Source of the DNA: Gracilaria gracilis
Taxonomy: Eukaryota > Rhodophyta > Florideophyceae > Gracilariales > Gracilariaceae
Reading direction: 5' to 3'
DNA: 64,000 nucleotides
NCBI GenBank assembly: GCA_030374805.1
Contig: JARGSG010000214.1
Span: forward strand, 248,001-312,000
The notes beneath the pieces are model-generated. The model saw only the letters and a list, made by a program, of their open reading frames with translations, had not been told where the DNA came from and searched no databases. Within the stretch, counting starts at the first letter, position 1; each line of letters begins with the position of its first letter. Position numbers and translations under genes: made by a program. Positions 22,530 to 31,900 of this stretch are shown here, piece after piece.

Positions 22530-23376
22530 TTCTAATGGAAAAACCGAGCCTGATGTTTAAAAAAAATCGCGGCAAAGAACTTTAAAAGCGCTCCACCACT
22601 CTTCAAAGACGGGCCAACATTCATTAAGTTCTTGTTCGTCGTCTCCACAATATTCTTCAGATTTGCAATGGGAAACATTCATAGAAAATAGTCAATCAAT
22701 TTAATGGTACTCGGGTAATAACATGGTGAAATAAAATATCCTGCTAAGCCAGTATTTTTCTACTGCTGCAATTGCACGCATCAATTGATAGTGATACAAA
22801 ATTGCCTTCATGTTCTACGCACGATCATACATAGTCATTGACGTGTTGGAAGAGAATCATCCTTCATTCGGCTGATTGTAAACAATTTTGGCCGGTAACG
22901 GTAATAAAACAGCTGCGTTAACATTATGAGTTTGTAGACTGTTACGAAGACCCGCTTAAACTTCTAAACAGAAAAGAGGAAGAGTACACTCTTTTTGAAT
23001 ATTTAGAAGGTGAACAGAATAGTAAGAAATGTGCAGTTTGGGCGGTTGAAAAGTCGAATTTTAACTTTTGTTACTGTTTGGAGAACAGTTTTTGACTTTC
23101 AAAGAGATTAAAAGTAGCGTTTGCTTTGTAACTCACAAACTACAAGGCGGGCACGACTGAAAACGTTGTTTCCTTCTATACGACGAAGTTTTGTTGACGG
23201 GGCTATTGTATACAGATTTTGTTTACGTTTGTGAAAGAATGCTCCAGTTTGGTTGCTGTGTACATGTGATGGGCGACTTTGGTTAACGCCATCAAAGGGG
23301 GGACGACGGAGGTGAGGACGAGGTGTTTTTTTTGAAAAAGTGAAAACTTTTACTTAAAATTTATGGGAGTGAAAAC

Positions 23377-23394
23377 TGACCTCATATGAGGTCA
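23377..23394. repeat. 18-bp palindrome in right end of piggyBac fossil
   Basis: Identical to 20130-20147. Both lie about 20 bases inside the shared terminal motif. Confidence 0.8.
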
Positions 23395-23438
23395 TTTGTC
23401 AAATAGACACTAGAGTGTTGTACTTTATTAGTATCATA

Positions 23439-23487
23439 GTCCCTAGCCCTATGTCACATGATGATCACGTGACATAGGGCTAGGGAC
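23439..23487. repeat. 19-bp perfect inverted repeat, 11-base loop
   Basis: GTCCCTAGCCCTATGTCAC (23439-23457) is exactly mirrored at 23469-23487. Pairing continues imperfectly outward (TAGTAT...ATACTA). The arms are perfect although the neighbouring element is eroded, so it is recent or maintained. Confidence 0.9.
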
Positions 23488-24378
23488 AATACTACTTTCG
23501 GATATCTACCGGTTGGAGACAGAGCACAAGAGAGGTTCATCACGCAGCGTTGGCGACTGTAGAATTATGGTGAATGAGAGGGACATAATGGCAGGTTGCT
23601 GGCAACATGTGAGCAGTCCCTGAGTACAAAAGAGAGCGCAACAGAGTCGCTTTTACATTGAGGCGCATTTTGTAGTTCAATTTGTGACCGAGAAGTTGAA
23701 GAAAGGGTGTTCAGAGCGGCGGCGTCCGTCAACCATATGCTGAAGACACACCGCATAACCATGCATGTTCTGTTTCACATGCGGCGCAGAGAGAAAGAAA
23801 GAGAGACATACTGTAGAACTACTCTCGCGCGGATCTCGTTGGCTAGGCGGACGCATGAATTTGGACGCGAGCGCTTGCGCGAGTCCCAGTTGCTGTAGCG
23901 CGCGCTGTTGACATGCGCATGTAGAAGTACACGAGGAGCGAGCTGATGGTGCGCTCTTTGCGATGAATGTTGCGAGCGGCTGGCGTATCTGCACGTGGAG
24001 GGCCGCCCAGGCTTGCGTGCGACCTGCGCAACGACGGCGCCTAGCTCGCTCTACCCTAAGCTGCAACTCGTAGACACCTTTGTCGATGACTTGCAGCGAG
24101 CGCGTGCGCGCGCTGCATGTGTCACGTGCGATTTGGGCGTAAAAGGGCGCCTATGCGTACAATGGATCGGTTCAAGAGGCTGAGTGTGCGCTGGCAGCTG
24201 GGCAGCGCGTAGTAGAGCCGCGGCGACGCGATCCGTACGTACTCGCGGCTGATGGAGATCTATGGACTGCTTGAAGACACGTACGAGTTGGGCGCGCTGT
24301 TGGGCGGGCAGTGACGCGCGGGAAGAGGGCGGCGACGAGATCAAAGAAGGCAGCGACGCAAGCGGGGAGAGCAGTGAC

Positions 24379-24462
24379 GCGAGCGAGAAGAACGGCGACG
24401 CGAGCGAGAAGAACGGCGACGCGAGCGAGAAGAACGGCGACGCGAGCGAGGAAGGCAGCGAC
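24379..24462 (+). repeat. 21-bp tandem repeat
   Basis: Three perfect copies of a 21-bp unit (GCGAGCGAGAAGAACGGCGA plus C) and a fourth variant. The unit is a multiple of three and keeps frames open on both strands. The 103-codon plus frame around it (24262-24573) is acidic repeat sequence without a domain and I do not call it a gene. Confidence 0.85.
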
Positions 24463-25081
24463 TTGGGTGATGAGTGTGGAAAAGAGAGCGTGGAGGGCGA
24501 TGACGAGATCGACAACGGCGGTGAAGCTGGCGGAGACAATGACGCGGGCGAGGGTAGCGACGCGGGGCAGTAGCGGTCACGCGGAAGAGATCGGCGACGC
24601 TCTTGACGGTGACAATAATAAGGGCGACGATGCGAGCGAGTGTGCCGACGGGGGCGAGGATGACGCGAGTAGGACCTGAGCTGAGCAGGGAATCATATGC
24701 AGGTGCGACGGTGTCCGGCTGAGCGCTTTTGTGCGCGCTGCGGCGCAAAGCGCTCGGCTTGAAACTTTTTAAGTTGAAAGCCAACCATGCGGGCGCTGAC
24801 GAGTTGTTCGCGTGCTTGAAGTACAGATGTACAGTAGCTCTACCAACGGTAACGCTAACGCTACAGTAGACTCTCGATACTAGTAGAGGGTAAGAACTAA
24901 GAGGGTACACGTGTAGAAGGTTAGCAAAAAACGTGTAGCGTTAATCGTTGGCATTTGATGGGTCGAAGAATTCTCCGAAACTTCGATTATATTATTTATA
25001 AATCTATTTACATTCTCCTTACAGTTCACTGAAATGCAGTTCTTTCTGGTGCTATCACCACAGCAATGCGCTTGACTGCGA

Positions 25082-25126
25082 GATCCAAGCGCTTTCCTTA
25101 TCATTGATAAGGACAGCGCCTGGATC
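25082..25126. repeat. 45-bp near-perfect palindrome
   Basis: GATCCAAGCGCTTTCCTTAT pairs with ATAAGGACAGCGCCTGGATC at 20 of 22 positions around a TCATTGA centre. Hairpin or cruciform of unknown role. Confidence 0.8.
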
Positions 25127-25541
25127 AGTTATCAACATCTGTGAGTTCTACACATGTAGGATACCAAAGGTACCGTTGTAAAGTTCACCGTTGGTAACGT
25201 TCCCACCTCGATGGAATGCGCCGTGCTGTCGCGCGAGCTGCGAACCTGCCAAATTGAGTTGTCAAGGCACCACACACATTGGAGCTCTATAAGGTTTCAA
25301 CAAGTTGCAATAGCGGGCAGTGTGCCGCGTTCCAGTTGGCCGCTGCTCTGGCTGCGCCGAGCTATCATCCATTTTCCATATGTACACGTACAGCATATCT
25401 TTAGGTAGCTTAACTTTCAGTTGTCAGCGATGTGACCTCCTCAGCCGCAAACAACATAAAAGCTCATGCTAAAACGCTCATTTCGATTCTGTCTACTTCG
25501 TTGGCCTTGCAGCTCTGTCCTGTTGCAAATCATTAGCGAAC

Positions 25542-26828
25542 ATGCTTCAACTCAATGTGAATTCGAACATTGTAAACGGTGTGTATTGCGCAGTCACCGT
25601 GCTCATGTTCATACTGCTAAGTCGCTTCCTCCAACTTATTGCCTCCTGCTATAACCTGCACGTAATCTATGATGTGCGAAAACCGTTGCGTCTCGAAACA
25701 ACCCGTGTCTTTCTGCTCATGGATCCCGGGTTGGCCCCTCGCTGGCTTTCCCATCAATTGACAATTCTTGCCCTACTGTTCACTTTACTCTTAATGGCTG
25801 GAGGGTTTTCCTTCGTTGGGGCCACTGAGCCCGTTTACAAAACAGTTTATGTACGAAACAAAGTGGTGCCTGCTACTCGTGGAAACTATATCGACTTTCG
25901 AAACCATATATCACCCGATGGGCGCATGGTTTCGGCTACATTTCTGTTACTGTTCTCGGCAGATTGCACGACAAGCGGCTTAAGATTCTCTACAACCTAT
26001 GCGAAAACCAACGATTTGCAAAATCTGAACGATACTCTATGGTCCTTTAGTGAAGATGCCATCTTGAATTCTACATGCGTCAACGAGGCAAATGGGTTCA
26101 AGGAAGATATCTTGCGCACAGAGGAACTTGGCCTGCCAACCTACCACAATCCAGACTGCTACTCTTTCATAGTCTCGGAAACTGTCAGGCAGCAACAGCT
26201 GACGCCCATACTCTCCCCACCATACAATGGTACCTGCCCCTATCGTGACCTGGAGATGCGTTGCTCAAACGTCTTCGGTTTCCATTGCTTGGGATCTGCA
26301 AGAGTGCAAGACGATTGGGGCGGATTTACGTTCTTCCACATATCCCGTCATCCAGTGGGTTTTATCATCAGGAGCTCGGACACGCGTCGGCCCGAGAGAG
26401 AGGACGCACAAGTACTTGAAGGGGTTGCACTCCTTATTCCTTTTTTCTCTGAATCTTTTTCCCTTTCTATCAGGGATCATGTTTCGTCTCGGGTGGAAGA
26501 GAATGTGAGTGTGCGAAAACATGTGCGGGACCGAAACGTTACGCAAGTGAAAACTGGATGGATGATGGGTACGTTCGGGTCAGCAATGGTGCTCTTGGTG
26601 GCGGTGATTGCCGTAGCAATGGTGATGTGGGTTCGTGTGGTGTGGCTCAAGGGGCGAGGGAGGTACAATAGCTTCAGTGCGAATGAAGATGCATTGGCAT
26701 GTGCAGTGCAAGCGCTTTTTTGGCGTACTAACGGAGAGAGACGTCTTCGCATTTATTTAGGCATGGGCTCCGGTGTTAACCGGGGCCGGGTGGCACCGCT
26801 GCGCTTGTCGGCACGCGACGTGCATTGA
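25542..26828 (+). CDS. membrane protein, tandem paralogue 1
   Basis: Predicted 428 residues from the ATG at 25542. There are two hydrophobic segments near the N-terminus (about residues 12-35 and 72-95), then a long Cys-containing loop with several N-glycosylation-type sites (for example NDTLW, NSTC), and one hydrophobic segment near the C-terminus (about 346-368, GSAMVLLVAVIAVAMVMWV). That layout suggests a surface protein with an external central domain. It is clearly related to the next gene: SNIVNGVYC versus SNVVSGLYV, YNLHVIYDVRKPLRLETTR versus YNLNIIHNRRSSIRLTITR, and IDFRNHIS versus IDFTKHVS. Its last 20 or so residues come from the antisense of a retrotransposon remnant, so its native tail has probably been replaced. 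I know no function for the family. Confidence 0.75.
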   Translation: MLQLNVNSNIVNGVYCAVTVLMFILLSRFLQLIASCYNLHVIYDVRKPLRLETTRVFLLMDPGLAPRWLSHQLTILALLFTLLLMAGGFSFVGATEPVYKTVYVRNKVVPATRGNYIDFRNHISPDGRMVSATFLLLFSADCTTSGLRFSTTYAKTNDLQNLNDTLWSFSEDAILNSTCVNEANGFKEDILRTEELGLPTYHNPDCYSFIVSETVRQQQLTPILSPPYNGTCPYRDLEMRCSNVFGFHCLGSARVQDDWGGFTFFHISRHPVGFIIRSSDTRRPEREDAQVLEGVALLIPFFSESFSLSIRDHVSSRVEENVSVRKHVRDRNVTQVKTGWMMGTFGSAMVLLVAVIAVAMVMWVRVVWLKGRGRYNSFSANEDALACAVQALFWRTNGERRLRIYLGMGSGVNRGRVAPLRLSARDVH

Positions 26829-27250
26829 CAGAGGCAGCTTTAAGATCGCACAGCTCGCCGTACTTTGTACGCTTATGAACCTCCGCTCTTTCCGCTGCTG
26901 CTCCCGCCCTTCGGCAAGCACGTGAAGTATAACTGGCGCTGTGTGGACTCACCACAGTAACATCAATTTCAATTCGGTGTTCGCCTAAGTCTCCAGGTTC
27001 GATGGCTAAATCAAGCCTATGACGCTCTGTTTCCGGCAAATGCGATTCCAATGGGAAATTCCATTCCCGGGACACCAGCTGGAGAGCAGGATATTGTTTC
27101 AGCGCAGTGAACAACGTGTCTTTTAGTCTGTTGTGCCTCCTTGTTCCTCCCTGTCCGGCCCTGCAAACGCATGCATGGTATCCATAGACGTCTAATTGAC
27201 GCCGGGATTCGTTGCACATTGTGCAGTCAGTGGGAACAGTGTTCGTTCTC
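26776..27250 (-). pseudogene. non-LTR retrotransposon endonuclease-end remnant
   Basis: On the minus strand the frame reads CTMCNESRRQLDVYGYHACVC (a C-x2-C...H-x3-C zinc motif), then RLKDTLFTAL, HRLDLAIEPGD, EIDVTVVSPHSASY and GAAAERAEVHKRTKYGEL. This order (zinc motif, Asp of a D-L block, I-D-V-T-V, then Ala-rich and K-x2-K-Y) is what I recall for the C-terminal restriction-like endonuclease end of some retrotransposon polyproteins. The reverse transcriptase part is absent and a stop lies just upstream (near 27258). It is a 5'-truncated insertion overlapping the end of the membrane protein gene. Confidence 0.55.
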
Positions 27251-27860
27251 CAAGTCTAAGGGATACCATCGTAGCCCACAAGGAGGGTGGGATAGATAAG
27301 AAGTATTTTTGGGGTGGAGTTGAGCGCGCGTAGAAGGGTGTCCTGTGGTGAGGGAGGTATAATTACGTTTGCTCCTGCAGAGTAACACGTACACCTGCCC
27401 GGGCACGTAAGAAGCTTATATGCTCACGAGGCGTTGCTGACCCACAGAGTTCATCAGGGCGCATTTAATGCCTAAACTTGCCCGGACGCATGTTGGGCAA
27501 TTGTATCTTTGGCGGTGATGAGCGTGGGTAATAATGACTCATTGTGGGCACACGACACAATGCCTATGCCACGGTCTCGAGTTACACGACGCGTCGCAGG
27601 CGTGGTCACTGATATTAACTACGCCCTGCCACACCATAATGATACAGCCGCCAGCTGGATAGGTCTGCTGGGAGTCTCGGGATCAGACGGGCTTTTACCC
27701 ACTGGCAAGACTTGTATATTTTTACTTGTCGGAAGAGTGTGTATTTGTACATGAAGCCAGTGTGCGCACCGTGGGGGTCGTTTTCATACAATAAAGACAA
27801 GCCAAAGCACCGCAGCAACGATCCACGCAGTTCACCAGCTACATCGCCTCCCAAGATACA
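27251..27860. other. no gene seen between the two membrane-protein genes
   Basis: No supported coding region. It should contain the promoter of the gene at 27861. Confidence 0.45.
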
Positions 27861-29231
27861 ATGATAATTGCTGTTCACTCAAACGTCGTGAGTGGATTGT
27901 ACGTCGTCATCTTCGGAACAATTCTTCCTCTCATTCTTTGTATCGCTCTCCAAACGTACATATATGCATACAACCTGAACATCATACACAACCGCAGAAG
28001 TTCTATACGGCTTACAATCACGCGACTTTCAAGTATAGCCGGCTTTGGCATCACATCGAAGAAAAATGCACGCCTCACATCGCTTCTGGGATGCGCTTCA
28101 TTGATTCTCACCGTTATAGGCAGTTTTTCAATAGATGGCGCATCACGCATGGCTACAAAATTCGAAACCATGCCGCTGTTTGTTACAGTAGCCAACACTT
28201 CAAGAGACGCAATCGACTTTACCAAGCATGTTTCCACCGATAGCTCAAGAGTGTCTGCCTCCTTCTTATTAGCGAGGCTGTCGCAGACTTGCTTTCGTCA
28301 GAACGAGACACACACTATACATTATCCCATAGTTGGTGATTTCGAAGACGTTGACAGTATTGATAGTGTCATTCACGCACCAGGTTTGAGGATCTCTAAC
28401 TTTTCATGTACTGCTGAGGAGGACAAGTTTGTGCCAGTTGAACAAGTCATTGACCTCAATAACCCTGGTGACTTCATGGATTCCTGCAGCTTTAACGGAT
28501 CGTGGGCTGAAAGAACCTTTTCGCTATGGCAAGAGAACATAGCAATCAGCTGCGGTAACACTGACACTGAAATAATAGAAACGTGGTGTGCAAGCTTTAT
28601 GTTCTACTCGTGTGTTATGCACATTCGGCAGGGTAGGAGACACGCTTTTGGGTATACCAGAGGAAGAATTAATGGAAACGTTGTGCCATTTTTCTGGGAG
28701 AGGAGTTGGAGATCACAGGCTCTTCCCAGCCAAGTGGTGAAGTCAGCAGCTTATTTGATTGGGACGGGAGCAATTGATACTACACTGATCCAAGTAGCGG
28801 AGACAAGCATAAAACGGAATGTACCAGTTAAAGTAGAAGATGGGAAAGTGTTTGAAACGGAGGTGTCGGTGGCACTGTTTTTGTACACGGCTGGAGTGGT
28901 GACAGTGGGCACTGTTGTGGTTTGCATTTTTTCGCTGCTCAATTGGTGGCAACATGTGAAGAAGCGTGGGCTGAGCGGGGAGAATGGATTTAACGGCGCT
29001 CTGGATGTTCTGATGCTAGCGGCAGAAGTGAGCACGGGTGAGGAAGAAGTTGGTAGAAATGGTGGCGTGGCTGTGGGCGTTAGCGGAGATGAGCCGAGAG
29101 TGGGACCAATGTTGGAGAGCAGCTTCGGCGGGGCTGAGTTCGATGAGCAGGGGGTAGAGGGTCGGTTTAGACGCACAACGAAGGAACTTGTGCTACGTGC
29201 CGTTCAAGTGCGTACAGAGCGCAACGGGTAG
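27861..29231 (+). CDS. membrane protein, tandem paralogue 2
   Basis: Predicted 456 residues from the ATG at 27861. Same plan as the gene at 25542: an N-terminal hydrophobic pair (about residues 10-35 and 73-95), a large central domain with several Cys and N-x-S/T sites (NETH, NFSC, NGSW), and a C-terminal membrane segment (VALFLYTAGVVTVGTVVVCI, about 343-362). A charged Gly/Glu-rich tail of about 85 residues follows. The tail is longer than in paralogue 1, which supports truncation of the latter. The pair arose by tandem duplication. No enzymatic motif is visible, and a surface or receptor-like role is only a guess. Confidence 0.8.
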   Translation: MIIAVHSNVVSGLYVVIFGTILPLILCIALQTYIYAYNLNIIHNRRSSIRLTITRLSSIAGFGITSKKNARLTSLLGCASLILTVIGSFSIDGASRMATKFETMPLFVTVANTSRDAIDFTKHVSTDSSRVSASFLLARLSQTCFRQNETHTIHYPIVGDFEDVDSIDSVIHAPGLRISNFSCTAEEDKFVPVEQVIDLNNPGDFMDSCSFNGSWAERTFSLWQENIAISCGNTDTEIIETWCASFMFYSCVMHIRQGRRHAFGYTRGRINGNVVPFFWERSWRSQALPSQVVKSAAYLIGTGAIDTTLIQVAETSIKRNVPVKVEDGKVFETEVSVALFLYTAGVVTVGTVVVCIFSLLNWWQHVKKRGLSGENGFNGALDVLMLAAEVSTGEEEVGRNGGVAVGVSGDEPRVGPMLESSFGGAEFDEQGVEGRFRRTTKELVLRAVQVRTERNG

Positions 29232-29604
29232 CGTTCCTAGCTTTACCGGTAGCAAACATGGCATGCGCTGTGTTGGTCAGAGAGAGATATCTAGTGTACT
29301 GTATCTACAGAGTGAAGCGGCAGATATTTGGCTCTTGACCGATAGGGGTGCCTCCGCCAAAGCCAAATCTGAATTTGGCTTTTTATCTATTTGGCTTTGC
29401 GATTTGGCATCACTGAGCGTCGCGGCTGAGGCCCAGCAATAACATCGAACGAAGTGGCAATTGAAGTCAAAGTCTAAAGAGGAAAATACAGCTTTGGTGT
29501 GTCCGTCTTCGTCGTTGATCACTCATTTTCACATCTGAGACGATTCTTAAGTGTTTTTGGGACAATCGAATTGGATCGAGCCCGTCATAAATAAGGAAGG
29601 CCTG
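29232..29604. other. spacer with a hairpin, no gene seen
   Basis: Contains AAAGCCAAAT-CTGA-ATTTGGCTTT (about 29357-29380) followed by another TTTGGCTTTG. These are possible 3'-end structures of the upstream gene, followed by the presumed promoter of ALG12. Confidence 0.4.
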
Positions 29605-31248
29605 ATGGACTTCATCTTTGTAGAGACTTTTCTCATGTTTGGCGTGATGCTTCTGCATCTCGTTCTCACTCCGTTTACAAAGGTCGGGTACACGCCTCCC
29701 TTCATGAAATCCACTCAGAATTGGCGGTGGAGGCTCTAACTGACATGCCTTTCTCCCACACTGCTCGTGAAATGACAACAAAGACAGGTAGAAGAGAGCT
29801 TTAACTTGCAGGCTATTTACGATTTATTGTATAAGTCCTGGACGAATGTAACCAGCTTTGATCACACTGAATTTCCTGGAGCCGTTCCTCGTACTTTTTT
29901 GGGGCCGGTCATTATCTCGCTACCGTCAATGATACCGAAAATGATGTTGAGAGCCTCACCCTTTGCGATGCTTCACATTGTAAGAGGGGCTCTGGGGTCG
30001 TTGGTTGTCCTATCACTGGTGAAAGTGCGAATTTCACTATCTCGCCGCTGTTCTGGGCTGACGGGCCAGCTTTTCACTGCTCTTACTTTAACCCAGTTCC
30101 ACATATTATTCTACGCAAGCCGCAGCCTGCCCAATGTATATGCTCTTATTCTAACTAACCTCGCCTTGGCGTGTCAACTTGAACCAACCGCTACTAGAAG
30201 GCCTTATCGAGCCATAACTCTCTTGTCTATGGCATGTGCCTTGTTTCGATCGGAGCTTTGTTTGTACATATTCATGACAATGGTTGTAAATCTTGCTGCG
30301 GGGCACATTTCATTTATTCGCACAGTGATGTGTGGACTACAGACCGCAGTGATGACGGCGCTATGCTCTATTATTATCGATTCATACTTTTGGCAACGGT
30401 TAAGTTATCCAGAATTGGAAGTATTCTACTTCAACGTGGTTCTCAACAAGAGTGCAGCTTGGGGTACTCTTCCGTTTTTGTGGTACTTTTACAATGCACT
30501 CCCACGAGCACTTGGTGGTTCATACGTTCTCGGTCTGAAAGCTCTCGTGGCAGACAATGGAGGTCTGGGCACAATATTACTGCCTGCCCTTATGTTTGTG
30601 ATTGTCTATTCCATTCTACCTCACAAGGAACTGAGATTCATTTTTTATGTGCTGCCTGTTTTCAATGCTGCTGCTGCTGTGGCGATCGAATCCGAGATTC
30701 ATCGGGTACGTCTCATGATGACAGCAGGGGCTGGGAAGAAGGATGACTCATCCAGGAAGACGTGGAGATTTGTTGATCTTTTGCGAGCTGCTGCGTTTGC
30801 AGGATTCGTTTTGTTAACGTTTGCAAGCTGCATTGCTCAGACGATCGTTTCTTCTGCCGCGTCACGATGGAATTATCCATCAGCAAACGCCATGTTGCGA
30901 ATGCATGAAATTGAAGACAATCTATGCACAGGCAATGAACGACGTAACGGATACGTACATATTGACGTGGACTCGGCCATGGGCGGTATTTCGCAATTCG
31001 TGCAGGAGTCTTATGATAAGAAAAACAGTTGTTGGAAGTGGAGCTACTCTAAACGGGAGGATGTAGAGGATCTTGAGTTGAAAGAATTTTCCCATCTGGT
31101 CTGGAACAAGGCCGAATTGGAGGGTTTCTGTGTCGTTCATGTTGAGAACAAATTCGTAGGTGTAGATTGGCGACATCGTCGGATAAAGAGTAGCCCACAT
31201 ACATACGTGCATCGGAACATGAATGTGTCAACGGCGGGTTGTCTATGA
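29605..31248 (+). CDS. ALG12: ALG12-type alpha-1,6-mannosyltransferase (one intron)
   Basis: ER membrane enzyme (GT22 family) that adds the alpha-1,6 mannose to the lipid-linked N-glycan precursor using dolichyl-phosphate mannose. Exon 1 (29605-29682) encodes 26 residues ending LTPFTK. Exon 2 (29788-31248) opens with VEESFNLQAIYDLL, so the spliced TK-VEESFN junction restores the family's N-terminal motif. FDHTEFPGAVPRTFLGPV is the diagnostic ALG12 signature, distinguishing it from ALG9 and PIG-B. FYASRSLPNVYAL and PHKELRFIFYVLPVFN are further GT22 landmarks. Predicted 512 residues with many hydrophobic segments. A start at 29806 (TTG) would lose the luminal catalytic loop, so I reject it. Confidence 0.85.
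29683..29787 (+). other. ALG12 intron, 105 bases
   Basis: GTCGGG at 29683 to AAGACAG ending at 29787, phase 0. Removing it joins two family-conserved blocks exactly. Confidence 0.8.
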
Positions 31249-31900
31249 CAGGAATTCATACAAATGGTTGTTTCATAGTCTCCCCGAGCACCATTTCAAG
31301 ATTGGTGAGAGAGTAAGAATCTGCCAGTTCGTGTGGACAAACTAACTGAATCCGGCACTCAAAGCGGGAAATAACAAGTTATACAGTCATTCATTTGAGC
31401 GAAGTAAAGTTGACCATCTTGACCGTTTACTTATCGATTTCGTTCCTTCCCTACGTGTAGAGCCGCTTGGGGGCCTACGTTTCTTGACAAGGAAACGCCA
31501 TGCGTGGAAGACGCGTTATTCTAGTCAGGAAAGCAGCCCAGGCGAAGCCACAAAATCACAAGATCCCTCCGCTTGGGAACGTGCATTTTGCCAGTGGAAA
31601 ACCCAAAAAACTCAAGAGCGGGCCACCCTGAGGCTGAACGATCCCTCTTTCGTACTCCGGCCACACCCGCTCCCTGAAGCCATTCCGGGCGCTACGATGA
31701 CCATCTTGCTCCAGAGCGCGCAGCACACTAGCCCATGCCTCCGCTAACATCTCGTCAAAAGACGTTGGTGCCCGTCTTTCCTTGACAGAGACCTGTACAT
31801 GAGACTCTTTGAAACGGAAGCAACGAGCTGTCCAACCCCCGCCGGTGCTCAGAAGCTACAAGCCGATTCGCGTCCAGAGCATCTCTACACAAAGTCAAAC
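31249..31900. other. no gene seen; U2AF65 upstream region
   Basis: Short overlapping frames only. GCGGGAAA near 31364 resembles a half E2F site but this is weak. The U2AF65 frame stays open back to an ATG at 31799, so part may be coding if that start is used. Confidence 0.4.

Larger units (their letters stand above)
20106..23413 (-). mobile_element. piggyBac-like element, fossil
   Basis: Two piggyBac transposase fragments on the minus strand (20640-21158 C-terminal, 22293-22529 N-terminal) lie between matching inverted ends. The left end has CTAGTGTCTAT (20106-20116) followed by the 18-bp palindrome TGACCTCATATGAGGTCA (20130-20147). The right end has the same palindrome (23377-23394) followed by ATAGACACTAG (23403-23413). 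No TTAA target sites are visible at these ends, so the exact borders are uncertain. The middle is AT-rich and eroded. Confidence 0.6.
23414..25541. other. intergenic, repeats only
   Basis: 2.1 kb without a supported gene. It holds a perfect hairpin at 23439-23487, a GC- and CG-rich stretch (23870-24700) with a 21-bp tandem repeat, a 45-bp palindrome (25082-25126), and probably the promoter of the membrane protein at 25542 (an ACATAAAAGC box near 25454). Confidence 0.45.

Noticed and set aside
24262..24910. Acidic (plus) and Ser/Arg-rich (minus) frames in the 24-kb GC-rich repeat zone
   Set aside because: They owe their length to the 21-bp tandem repeat, which keeps frames open on both strands. 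No conserved domain.
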